From positions 2,443,001-2,507,000 of the forward strand of contig NZ_CP060704.1 of NCBI RefSeq assembly GCF_014353015.1: 64,000 nt of DNA, written 5' to 3'. How positions within the stretch are numbered: the stretch's first letter is position 1; each line of letters begins with the position of its first letter. The notes under the pieces are model-generated. The model did not search any database and was not told the DNA's origin. It saw only the letters and a list, made by a program, of their open reading frames with translations. Source of the DNA: Chitinimonas koreensis. Its GTDB lineage: Bacteria; Pseudomonadota; Gammaproteobacteria; Burkholderiales; Chitinimonadaceae. Positions 44,943-53,197 of this stretch are shown one piece after another. The position numbers and the translations under genes were made by a program.

Positions 44943-47297
44943 ATGGAGAAGACCTCCCGATTGCGGCGTGCCCTGTTGCCGGGCGCAGCCGTCGGCATGG
45001 CCGTCATGGTCGCGCCGCAGCTTCCATTCTGGTTGACCGGCCTGCTCGCCCTTGGTGCGGCAGGCTTCGTCGCATTCGTCGCCGTGCGAGCCGCCGGCCG
45101 GGCCTCGAGCGACGAGGAGCGCAAGTTCCAGGCCTTCGTCGAGCTGTCGCAGGTCGGCCTCTACGTGGTGCAGGACGGCGTGCTGGCCTACGTCAATCCC
45201 ATGCTCTACCGCACGCTCGGCTACGACGACGCCGGGCAGATGATCGGCCTGCCGGTCGATGCCTTCACCGCGCCGGAAGACCTGATGCTGCTGCGCGAGA
45301 ACCATCGCCGCCGGCTCAGCGGCGAGGTCGACAGCGTGCGCTACACCTACCGCGCGCGGCGGCGTGACGGCAGCTACCTGTGGGTCGAGGCGCACGGCCG
45401 GCTGTTCGAATACCAGGGCCGCCCGGCCGTGATCGGGGTGGCGATCGACGTCAGCCAGCAGGTCGAGGCCGACCGCCAGTCGCGGCTGGCGGCGCAGGTG
45501 TTCGAGTCGGCCTCCGAGGGCATCCTGATCACCGACGCCGACAACCGCATCGTGGCGGTCAACCCGGCCTTCACCCGCATCACCGGCTACGAGGCGCAGC
45601 AGGCGGTCGGCCGGCTGTCGCGCATGCTGGCCGGGCAGGGCTCGCGCGCCGAGCTCAACCGCGAAATGCTCGACCACCTGGCCCAGGACGGCCACTGGCA
45701 GGGCGAGATGCGCGATCGCCGCGCCGACGGCAGCTGGTACCCGGTGTGGATGTCGATCTCGGCGGTGCGCGACCAGGGCGGCCGCATCATCAACTACGTC
45801 GGCGTGTTCACCGACTACACCAGCCGCAAGGAAGCCGAGACGCGGCTGCATTACCTGGCCAACCACGACGGCCTGACCGGCCTGCTCAACCGCAGCGGCC
45901 TGTTGACCGAACTGGAAGCCGAGATCCGCCGCGCGCGCGAATCGCATTCGCTGCTGGCCGTGCTGTTCCTCGACCTCGACCGCTTCAAGGCGATCAACGA
46001 CACGCTGGGCCACGGCGCCGGCGACCGGCTGCTGGTGGCCGCCACCGAGCGGCTGCGCCATCACCTGAAGACGCGCGACCTGGTCGCCCGCCTCGGCGGC
46101 GACGAATTCACCGTGGTGCTCGAGAACCTGCCTTCGGTCGACGTGGCGGCCGAGGTGGCCGAGCGCATCGGGCAGGCGATGGCGCAGGCCTTCGTGATCG
46201 AGAACCAGGAGATGTTCGTCACCGCCAGCATCGGCGTGGCGATCTACCCGGGCGACGGCGCCGACGCGCAGACCCTGCTGAAGAACGCCGACGTGGCGAT
46301 GTACCGCGCCAAGGAGCGCGGCAAGAACACCTACCAGTTCTTCTCCAAGGAGATGAACGCCCAGGCCTTCGAGCACCTGCTGCTGGAGAACAGCCTGCGC
46401 CACGCCTTGGATCGCGGCGAGTTCGAGCTGCACTACCAGCCGCAGGTCTCGGCCGCCAGCGGCGCCATCGTCGGCGTCGAGGCGCTGCTGCGCTGGCGCC
46501 ATCCGGAACTCGGCCTGGTGCCGCCGGCCACCTTCATCCCGCTGGCCGAGCAGAACGGCCTGATCGTGCCGATCGGCGCCTGGGTGCTGCTCGAGGCCTG
46601 CCGCCAGGGTCGTGCCTGGTTCGACGCCGGCCACCGGCTCGAGCACGTCGCGGTCAACCTGTCGGCGCGCCAGTTCGACGACAGCCTGCTCGACACGGTG
46701 CGCGCCGCGCTCGAGCGCAGCGGCCTGCCGCCGGCCATGCTGGAGCTGGAGATCACCGAGAGCACCATCATGCAGAAGCCGAACGAAGCGGTGATCCTGC
46801 TCGACCGGCTGCGCGACATGGGGGTGGCGCTGTCGATCGACGACTTCGGCACCGGCTATTCCTCGCTGGTCAGCCTCAAGCAATTCCCGCTCGACCAGCT
46901 CAAGATCGACCGCGGCTTCGTCGCCGGCATCCCGCACGACGCCGACGACCTGGCGATCACCGAGGCCATCGTCGCCATCGCGCGCAAGATGCGGCTCAAG
47001 GTGGTGGCCGAGGGCGTCGAGACGGTCGACCAGTTCGACTTCCTGCGCGCCGCCGGCTGCGACCTGGTGCAGGGCTATCTGCTGGGCCGGCCGCAGCCGG
47101 CACAGGCGCTGGAGAAGCGGCTGGCGGCCGACCGGCTGCTGACGGCCGGGCCGGGCCGGTGGGGCAGGAGCGGGTTTGACGGTGCATTCCGGCGACTTCG
47201 GCGCGGCGGCATGCAAGGGTCGTTGCTGACGAGCGGTAGGTCGGCAGGTCGGAATTTATTCCGACAGAGGCTCCGGGCAAGGACGCCGGCGGAATAA
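44943..47297 (+). CDS. PAS-PAS-GGDEF-EAL cyclic-di-GMP signalling protein
   Basis: 784 aa. Two N-terminal hydrophobic segments (about 10-28 and 30-50) anchor it in the membrane; two PAS domains follow (about 60-175 and 180-300). GGDEF is intact (RLGGDEFTVV near 384) and EAL has EALLRWRHP near 511, ELEITEST and DDFGTGYSSL near 632, so both synthesis and hydrolysis of c-di-GMP are possible. Normal EAL homology ends near GRPQPAQALEKRL; the last 35-40 residues (Arg/Gly rich) are encoded by sequence leading into and including an inverted repeat whose right arm supplies the TAA stop. Confidence 0.93.
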   Translation: MEKTSRLRRALLPGAAVGMAVMVAPQLPFWLTGLLALGAAGFVAFVAVRAAGRASSDEERKFQAFVELSQVGLYVVQDGVLAYVNPMLYRTLGYDDAGQMIGLPVDAFTAPEDLMLLRENHRRRLSGEVDSVRYTYRARRRDGSYLWVEAHGRLFEYQGRPAVIGVAIDVSQQVEADRQSRLAAQVFESASEGILITDADNRIVAVNPAFTRITGYEAQQAVGRLSRMLAGQGSRAELNREMLDHLAQDGHWQGEMRDRRADGSWYPVWMSISAVRDQGGRIINYVGVFTDYTSRKEAETRLHYLANHDGLTGLLNRSGLLTELEAEIRRARESHSLLAVLFLDLDRFKAINDTLGHGAGDRLLVAATERLRHHLKTRDLVARLGGDEFTVVLENLPSVDVAAEVAERIGQAMAQAFVIENQEMFVTASIGVAIYPGDGADAQTLLKNADVAMYRAKERGKNTYQFFSKEMNAQAFEHLLLENSLRHALDRGEFELHYQPQVSAASGAIVGVEALLRWRHPELGLVPPATFIPLAEQNGLIVPIGAWVLLEACRQGRAWFDAGHRLEHVAVNLSARQFDDSLLDTVRAALERSGLPPAMLELEITESTIMQKPNEAVILLDRLRDMGVALSIDDFGTGYSSLVSLKQFPLDQLKIDRGFVAGIPHDADDLAITEAIVAIARKMRLKVVAEGVETVDQFDFLRAAGCDLVQGYLLGRPQPAQALEKRLAADRLLTAGPGRWGRSGFDGAFRRLRRGGMQGSLLTSGRSAGRNLFRQRLRARTPAE

Positions 47298-47308
47298 ATT
47301 CCGACCTG
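47245..47308. repeat. Inverted repeat with GGTCGGAATTTATTCC arms (family E)
   Basis: Perfect 18-bp arms (47245-47262 and 47291-47308) around 28 bp. The stop TAA of the GGDEF-EAL gene (47295-47297) is in the right arm. Outer GTAGGTCGG hints at a degraded extra arm at 47236. Confidence 0.9.
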
Positions 47309-47340
47309 CGTGGTTCCGGCCTACAATGTCGGCTTCATAT

Positions 47341-47358
47341 CAAGCAACCGCTTGCTTG
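47341..47358. promoter_or_regulatory. Palindromic operator-like site before alpha/beta hydrolase gene
   Basis: CAAGCAA-CCGC-TTGCTTG, perfect 7-bp half-sites, 5 bp before the start codon at 47364. Resembles TetR-family operators, and its position would let a bound repressor block transcription or translation start. No regulator gene is adjacent. Confidence 0.55.
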
Positions 47359-47363
47359 TTCAA

Positions 47364-48170
47364 ATGCCGACCCCGATCCCGCTGCACTTCTCGCATGGCA
47401 ACAGCTTCCCGGCCAGCAGCTACCGCAAGTTCCTCCAGCATTTCGAGGCCGGCTACGACATCGGCTACATCGACACGCTGGGCCACGACCCGCGCTATCC
47501 GGTGACCGACTGCTGGCCCGGCCTGGTCGAGGAATCGCTCGACTACATCGCGCGGCGCTACCGCGAGCCGGTGATCGCGGTCGGCCATTCGCTCGGTGGC
47601 TTCCTTTCCTTCCTGTGCGCGGTGCGGCGGCCGGAGCTGTTCCGCGCCGTGGTTCTGCTCGATTCGCCGATCTTCTGCCGCCGCGTCTCGACCCTCCTGT
47701 GGCTGGGCAAGCGCTTCGGCTTCATCGAACGGCTGACGCCCGGCGGCGGCTCGCGCACGCGGCGGCACGAATGGCCGAGCCGCGAGCACGCGGTGCGCCA
47801 TTTCGAGGGCCGCGGCATGTTCGCCGGCTTCGATCCCGACTGCCTGCGCGACTACGTGGCGGCCGGCACGGTGCCGGCCGGCGAGGGGGTGCGGCTGCGC
47901 TTCGAGCGCGAGATCGAATACCGCATCTACGTCGGCCTGCCGCACGACTTCCCGCGCTACCGCGGCCAGCTCAAGGTGCCGACCGGCTTCATCGGCGGCA
48001 ACGCGTCCGAATACGTGCGGCCGGGCGACATCGACCATATGCGGCGCCACTTCGGCATCCTGACCGAGCGCTTCGAGGGCGGCCACCTGTTCCCGTTCGA
48101 GCAGCCGGCGCAGGCCGCCGATGCGGTGAAGGCGATGCTGGCGCGGCTGGGGCAGGGCGGCGCGGGCTGA
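47364..48170 (+). CDS. Alpha/beta hydrolase
   Basis: 268 aa from ATG 47364. Oxyanion region HFSHGNSFPASSY near the start, nucleophile elbow GHSLGG near 78 and catalytic His in EGGHLFPFEQP near the C-terminus. Cap region is short. Family members include esterases and C-C hydrolases; substrate unknown. No good Shine-Dalgarno before the ATG because a palindromic site occupies that space. Confidence 0.88.
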   Translation: MPTPIPLHFSHGNSFPASSYRKFLQHFEAGYDIGYIDTLGHDPRYPVTDCWPGLVEESLDYIARRYREPVIAVGHSLGGFLSFLCAVRRPELFRAVVLLDSPIFCRRVSTLLWLGKRFGFIERLTPGGGSRTRRHEWPSREHAVRHFEGRGMFAGFDPDCLRDYVAAGTVPAGEGVRLRFEREIEYRIYVGLPHDFPRYRGQLKVPTGFIGGNASEYVRPGDIDHMRRHFGILTERFEGGHLFPFEQPAQAADAVKAMLARLGQGGAG

Positions 48171-48313
48171 TCGAGGGATATACCCGCCCTCGAAACCCCA
48201 GGTCCGGCACGGCGCCGGTCGATTCGCCAGGCCATGCGGCAGGCGCCGCGCGAACGCCGGGCGCCGGCTGGGCTAGACTCCGCCTGTTTTCACTTTCGCC
48301 GGCCGCTTTCCCG

Positions 48314-49726
48314 ATGACGTTCGCTTCCCTGGGTCTGATCGACCCGCTGCTCCAGGCGCTCGCCGCGCTCGGCTATCAAACCCCCACGCCGGTGCAGGCG
48401 CAGGCCATCCCGGCGGTGCTGGCCGGCCGCGACCTGATGGCGGCCGCCCAGACCGGCACCGGCAAGACGGCCGGTTTCGCGCTGCCCCTGCTGCAGCGGC
48501 TGGCCGGCGAAGGGCCGCCGGTCGGCAGCAACGCGGTGCGCGCGCTGGTCCTGGTGCCGACGCGCGAGCTGGCCGAGCAGGTCTACCAGAGCTTCCGCGC
48601 CTACGGCCAGCAGCTGCCGCTGCGCTATGGCGTGGCCTACGGCGGCGTCAGCATCAATCCGCAGATGATGAAGCTGCGCCGCGGCCTCGACGTGCTGGTG
48701 GCCACGCCGGGCCGGCTGCTCGACCTGATGGGGCAGAACGCGGTCAAGCTCGGCCAGTTGCGCACGCTGGTGCTCGACGAGGCCGACCGCATGCTCGACC
48801 TCGGCTTCGCCCGCGAGCTCGACGCGGTGTTCGCCGCCTTGCCGCGGCGGCGCCAGGTGCTGCTGTTCTCGGCCACTTTCTCCGACTCGATCCGCACGCT
48901 GGCGGCCGGCCTGCTGGCCGATCCGCTGAGCATCGAGGCCGGCCCGCGCAACGTGGCGGCCAGGACCGTCGCGCAGTGGCTGGTACCGGTCGACAAGAAG
49001 CGCAAGCCCGAGCTGTTCTGCCATCTGCTGCGCGACCGGCGCTGGGGCCAGGCGCTGGTGTTCGTCAAGACGCGCAAGGGCGCCGAGCAGCTGGTCGCCA
49101 CCCTGACCGCGCGCGGCATCGCCGCCGATGCGATCCACGGCGACAAGAACCAGCCGGCGCGGCTGCGCGCGCTGGAGCGGTTCAAGGCGCTGGAGGTGCA
49201 GATCCTGGTGGCGACCGATGTGGCGGCGCGCGGGCTGGACATCGACGATCTGCCGCGGGTGGTCAACCTCGACCTGCCGATCGTGGCCGAGGACTACGTC
49301 CACCGCATCGGCCGTACCGGCCGGGCCGGCGCCAGCGGCGAGGCGGTTTCGCTGGTCTGCGCCGACGAAGTGCCGCTGCTGGCGGCGATCGAGACGCTGA
49401 TCGGGCAGGTGCTGCCGCGCGAGGAGGAGCCGGGCTTCGAACCCGATCACCGGGTGCCGCTGACCGGCCCGCAGGCGGCGACGGCGAAGAAAAAGCCGAA
49501 GAAGCCGAAGGTGCCCAAGCAGGGTCTGCCGGCCAAGCCCGGTGGCGCGCCCAGGCAGGGCAACCCGGCCAAACCCGGCGCAGCCGGCAAACCGGTCCCG
49601 GCAGCCAAGCCCGCCGCAGCGGGCAAGCCGGCCGTTCCGGGCCAGCCGGGCGGCGTGGCCAGCCCGTTCCAGCTGTCCGCTCCGGGCAAGCCCGGCAAAC
49701 CGCCCAAGGGCCGCTCGGGCCGTTAG
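48314..49726 (+). CDS. rhlE: DEAD-box RNA helicase, RhlE-like
   Basis: 470 aa. Q motif (YQTPTPVQAQAIP), Walker A AQTGTGKT at 45-52, LVPTRELAEQ, DEAD box LVLDEADRMLD, SAT in LFSATFSD, and motif VI HRIGRTGRAG. The helicase core ends near 385. The last 85 residues are a low-complexity basic tail of Lys, Pro, Ala and Gly (KKKPKKPKVPKQG... repeating KPG/KPA), typical of RhlE-like RNA-binding tails. Role in ribosome biogenesis or RNA decay by family. Confidence 0.92.
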   Translation: MTFASLGLIDPLLQALAALGYQTPTPVQAQAIPAVLAGRDLMAAAQTGTGKTAGFALPLLQRLAGEGPPVGSNAVRALVLVPTRELAEQVYQSFRAYGQQLPLRYGVAYGGVSINPQMMKLRRGLDVLVATPGRLLDLMGQNAVKLGQLRTLVLDEADRMLDLGFARELDAVFAALPRRRQVLLFSATFSDSIRTLAAGLLADPLSIEAGPRNVAARTVAQWLVPVDKKRKPELFCHLLRDRRWGQALVFVKTRKGAEQLVATLTARGIAADAIHGDKNQPARLRALERFKALEVQILVATDVAARGLDIDDLPRVVNLDLPIVAEDYVHRIGRTGRAGASGEAVSLVCADEVPLLAAIETLIGQVLPREEEPGFEPDHRVPLTGPQAATAKKKPKKPKVPKQGLPAKPGGAPRQGNPAKPGAAGKPVPAAKPAAAGKPAVPGQPGGVASPFQLSAPGKPGKPPKGRSGR

Positions 49727-49819
49727 GCCGCCGCACGGCTGTCGTCCGGTGCGCCAGCATTTACAGGGCAAGAGCGCCGGAGGGAGATCCGCTGCGGGCG
49801 GCTGGCCACCCGTTCAGCA

Positions 49820-50623
49820 TCACTCGCGCGGCATGCCTTGCCGGTTCACCGTCACCGTCCGACCGGGCGGCTCGCTCATCTGCACATGGTGCTCGACGCC
49901 GCGGAATTCATAGCTCACGTCCCAGTAGTCCGGTGGTCCGTTCGACACCGTCTCGCAGCGACGCACGTCGCGTTCCTCGATCCGCTCGCGGTCGCGGCCG
50001 GCATTGGCGCCGATCGCCGCGCCGGCGACCGCGCCGCCGGCGGTGGCCAGGTCCTTGCCGCTGCCGCCGCCGACCTGATGGCCGAGGATGCCGCCGATCA
50101 GCGCGCCGGCGATGGCGCCGCCCACGTTCGCCTTGCCGCGGCCTTCCACCGCCACCTGCTGGCGTTCCACCCAGCAGTGCTGGCCCGGCTGGCCCATCAC
50201 GGCGCGGACCGAGGTGACGCGCGCCTCGTAGAGCCGCTCGTTCGGGCGGCGGCGGTATTCGTAGACCGGTTCGGGCATCGGCTCGGGCGCCTCGTCGATA
50301 CGGCGCCGGCTGTCGTAGGGACGCATCGACACCACCCGGCCGCGGATGCCCATCCGGTCCAGCGATGCATAGCTGCCCGGCCGCAGCACCACGCAGCGGC
50401 CGCGATAGCGCGTGTCGTCGCAGACTTCCCAGCGGCCGCGGTCGACGATGGCCGAGGCCGCCGGGCGGCGGAAGCCCTGGCGCTGCAGGTCGGCGACCGG
50501 CGAGCCGGTCGCGTAGGCGCGGCCGCGAAAGCCTTCGCGCTCGTAGAAGGTGACCTGCGCCGCGGCTTCGGCGGTCAGGACGAATGCCGATGCGGCCAGT
50601 ACCGATTTCAGTTTCCAGTTCAT
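49820..50623 (-). CDS. Envelope protein: beta/gamma-crystallin domain plus glycine-zipper 2TM domain
   Basis: 267 aa with signal peptide MNWKLKSVLAASAFVLTAEAAA, ATG 50623 after GGAGG. Residues 24-105 contain two crystallin Greek-key repeats (TFYEREGFRGRAY, then CDDTRYRGRCVVLRPGSY). Residues about 165-210 are a glycine-zipper hairpin (GGAIAGALIGGILGHQVGGG, then AGGAVAGAAIGANAGRD) as in the 17-kDa/SlyB outer membrane family. The fusion would put a crystallin module on an envelope-anchored protein. Possibly stress related; function inferred only from domains. Confidence 0.88.
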   Translation of the reverse strand: MNWKLKSVLAASAFVLTAEAAAQVTFYEREGFRGRAYATGSPVADLQRQGFRRPAASAIVDRGRWEVCDDTRYRGRCVVLRPGSYASLDRMGIRGRVVSMRPYDSRRRIDEAPEPMPEPVYEYRRRPNERLYEARVTSVRAVMGQPGQHCWVERQQVAVEGRGKANVGGAIAGALIGGILGHQVGGGSGKDLATAGGAVAGAAIGANAGRDRERIEERDVRRCETVSNGPPDYWDVSYEFRGVEHHVQMSEPPGRTVTVNRQGMPRE

Positions 50624-51002
50624 GGGGCCTCCGATAGCAAGTGGCGGGAAATGACAACCGATCCGGCGGTCTGCGGCGCGTGGCATGCAGCCGCGCTGCC
50701 CGGTGGCCATGGACGCGGATGCCCGCTGCATCGCGCGCCTTCGGCACGTCATCTACAGGTACGGCCAGCCATATCCTCGGAAGGTTCAGTGCGATCGACC
50801 GTCGTCGGTCGCCGGCGGGTGTCCGCAAGCTGCCGCACCCGGCGGGAATCGTTGCGGAGCGGTGTGTCGGGCCCTGAATCGAGGCCGATGGTCGAACTTG
50901 CCCGGAGATAGTCGCCAGCCCGGTGCGGGACAGGCATAAGCTGTGGCTGCGCCGCGACGGCGCCGGACCCGCATGGGCGGGGCTGCTCTTGAGCGAGGCA
51001 CG

Positions 51003-52223
51003 ATGCCCAACATCCCGATTCGAAATACCGATCTGCGCGGCGCCGTACGCCTCGGTACCGATGCCGTGACCGGCGTGGTCGACCTGGTCGAGGCGCTGCA
51101 CCACACCATCGTCCGCCTGCCCGGCCGGGCGGGCGCCATGCCGGGGCGGACCGGCGGCCTCACCGGTCTGGTCTACCGCAGCGTGCGCGGCGTGACGCGG
51201 CTGGTGGGCGGCGGCGTCGACGCCGTGCTCGGCCGCCTGGCGCCCTTGCCCGGCGACGACGGCAATTCGGCGGCGCGCGAAGCGGTACTGGCGGCGATCA
51301 ACGGCGTGCTCGGCGATCACTTGGCGGCCAGCGGCAATCCGCTGGCGATCCCGATGCAATTGCGCAGCGAGGGCCGCGCGCTGCCGCTGCAGGCGGCGGC
51401 CCTGGCGGCCGCGCTGCCGGACGCGGGCGGCCGGCTGCTGGTATTGCTGCACGGACTGTGCATGAACGACCTGCAATGGCGGCGGCAGGGCCACGACCAC
51501 GGCGCAGAGCTGGCGCGCGAGCTCGGCTGGACGCCGGTCTACCTGCACTACAACAGCGGCCTGCACATCTCGGCCAACGGCCGCGCCTGCGCCGAGCAGC
51601 TCGAAGCCCTGCTGGCCGCCTGGCCGGTGCCGATCGAACGCTTCGCCATCGTCGGCCACAGCATGGGCGGGCTGGTGGCGCGCAGCGCCTGCCACCACGC
51701 CGAGCTTGCCGGCCTGGCCTGGCGGTGGCAATTGCAGCAGATGGTCTTCCTCGGCTCGCCGCACCACGGCGCGCCGCTCGAGCGCGGCGGCAACTGGATC
51801 GACATCCTGCTCGGCGCCAGCGCCTATTCGGCGCCGTTCAGCCGGCTGGGCAAGATCCGCAGCGCCGGCATCACCGACCTGCGCCACGGCAACCTGCAGG
51901 ACGAGGACTGGGCCGGCCGCGACCGCTTCGCTCGAATGGGCGACCGTCGGCTGCCGTTACCCCTGCCCGATGGCGTGGCCTGCTACGCGATTGCCGCGAG
52001 CACTGCGCGGCGGCCGGGCAGCCTGGGCGAGCGGCTGATCGGCGATGGCCTGGTACCGTTGGCGAGCGCCCTGGGCCGGCACGACGATCCGCGCTTCGAC
52101 CTGGCGTTTCCGGCGGCGCGGCAATGGGTGGGATATGGCCTCAACCATCTCGATCTGCTCAGCGATCGGGAGGTGTACGAGTGTCTGCGGCGGTGGCTGG
52201 CCGAGCCTGCTGGCGCAGGCTGA
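51003..52223 (+). CDS. Alpha/beta hydrolase, PGAP1/lipase-like
   Basis: 406 aa. ATG 51003 with GAGCGAGG before it. N-terminal 130 residues are helical (GVVDLVEALHHTIVRLP); the hydrolase core begins at LLVLLHGLCMNDLQW, with nucleophile elbow GHSMGGLVARSA near 218-230, FLGSPHHGAPLERGGNW, and a probable catalytic His in GLNHLDLLSD. This layout matches bacterial PGAP1-like esterases. No signal peptide. Divergent from the crystallin-zipper gene; the 379-bp region 50624-51002 between them contains no other gene. Confidence 0.87.
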   Translation: MPNIPIRNTDLRGAVRLGTDAVTGVVDLVEALHHTIVRLPGRAGAMPGRTGGLTGLVYRSVRGVTRLVGGGVDAVLGRLAPLPGDDGNSAAREAVLAAINGVLGDHLAASGNPLAIPMQLRSEGRALPLQAAALAAALPDAGGRLLVLLHGLCMNDLQWRRQGHDHGAELARELGWTPVYLHYNSGLHISANGRACAEQLEALLAAWPVPIERFAIVGHSMGGLVARSACHHAELAGLAWRWQLQQMVFLGSPHHGAPLERGGNWIDILLGASAYSAPFSRLGKIRSAGITDLRHGNLQDEDWAGRDRFARMGDRRLPLPLPDGVACYAIAASTARRPGSLGERLIGDGLVPLASALGRHDDPRFDLAFPAARQWVGYGLNHLDLLSDREVYECLRRWLAEPAGAG

Positions 52224-52224
52224 T

Positions 52225-52330
52225 GGCCGGATGAGGCGGGATGAGGATGAGGCCGGATGAGGCGGGATGGCGCCGGCAGATCCGGAGCGCATGCCGAGCG
52301 AGATGCGCGCAGCCATCCCGCTCGGCATGC
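52225..52330. repeat. Short direct repeats and hairpin between lipase and DUF1579 genes
   Basis: A 19-bp unit (GGCCGGATGAGGCGGGATG) occurs twice, at 52225-52243 and 52251-52269. A hairpin follows: GCATGCCGAGCG (52289-52300) with CGCTCGGCATGC (52319-52330). It separates two convergent genes; with no T-tract it is a weak terminator candidate. Confidence 0.7.
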
Positions 52331-52338
52331 CGGCCGGC

Positions 52339-52815
52339 TCAGGCCTTGCGCCGATAAGTGGCCTGCATGATCTGCCTCCACTGGCCGTCCTCGCCCTGCA
52401 TGCGCGAGGTCAGGGTGCGCGAATCAGGCCCCTGGAGCTGGATGATGTCCTGGTAACGGATGATCTTGCCGGTGGTGAAGTCGGGCCCGTCGGCGTCGAG
52501 CGTCAGCGTGTCGGTGGCGGTATCGAGCGTGCCGGAATAGACCCACAGGTAACTCATCATGTCGGCCACGAAGGTGCCGACGAAGCGCTGGCTCGCCGGG
52601 TTGTAGCCCAGCGTCATGATCGACTTCCACGGGCCGTCGCTGCCCTGGGCCTGGCCATTGGCGATCACCCACAGATCGCCGAAGGCGCCGACCGAATCGC
52701 TGCCCGTCATCTTGCCCGGCGGCTGGTCCGGTCCCATGCTGTATTCGCTTTCGTACTCCCATTCGCCGATGAGCCGGGCCAGCCAGCGGTGCTCGGATTG
52801 TGCTTGTTCGTTCAT
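52339..52815 (-). CDS. DUF1579 domain protein
   Basis: 158 aa beginning MNEQAQSEHRWLARLIGEWEYESEY, the usual DUF1579 opening (H-x-W-L-x-x-L-x-G-x-W). Predicted beta-barrel (lipocalin-like) fold with MTLGYNPASQRFVGTFVADM and the closing ATYRRK. Start preceded by GGAGGATC (complement). Function unknown; cytosolic, no signal peptide. Confidence 0.88.
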   Translation of the reverse strand: MNEQAQSEHRWLARLIGEWEYESEYSMGPDQPPGKMTGSDSVGAFGDLWVIANGQAQGSDGPWKSIMTLGYNPASQRFVGTFVADMMSYLWVYSGTLDTATDTLTLDADGPDFTTGKIIRYQDIIQLQGPDSRTLTSRMQGEDGQWRQIMQATYRRKA

Positions 52816-53197
52816 GTTCGGATCCTCCAGGGTTCGTACCAGTTGCGGTGCAAGGCCGGGTCCGGCCGCTTGGCACAGTATGGCCGGCCCGCCGCAGGAT
52901 GCCAGCCTGTTCCGCCTCCTCCGCGCCGGCAGGCCGGGCCAGGGAAACGCCTAGCCGGTGAAACGCCTGGTTGGACGCGCCGGCCGATCCACGCATCCTG
53001 TCCCCACCGCTCGTCCGCAAGGGCGACGGCAAATGCGACGGCGCGGCGGCCCGGTTGAGCTGGATCAAGCCCGGCCGTACGCGCTTCGTTATCTTTCTCC
53101 TACATACCGAAATCGCCGACGCGACCCCGGGCCGAACGAGCACGGCGGCGCGCCAGGACGAAAAATCCACACGATAAGATCGATCAAGGCGGACATC

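Noticed and set aside
52289..52330. Intrinsic terminator after the lipase gene
   Set aside because: The stem is good but no T-tract follows on either strand, so I list it only as a hairpin.
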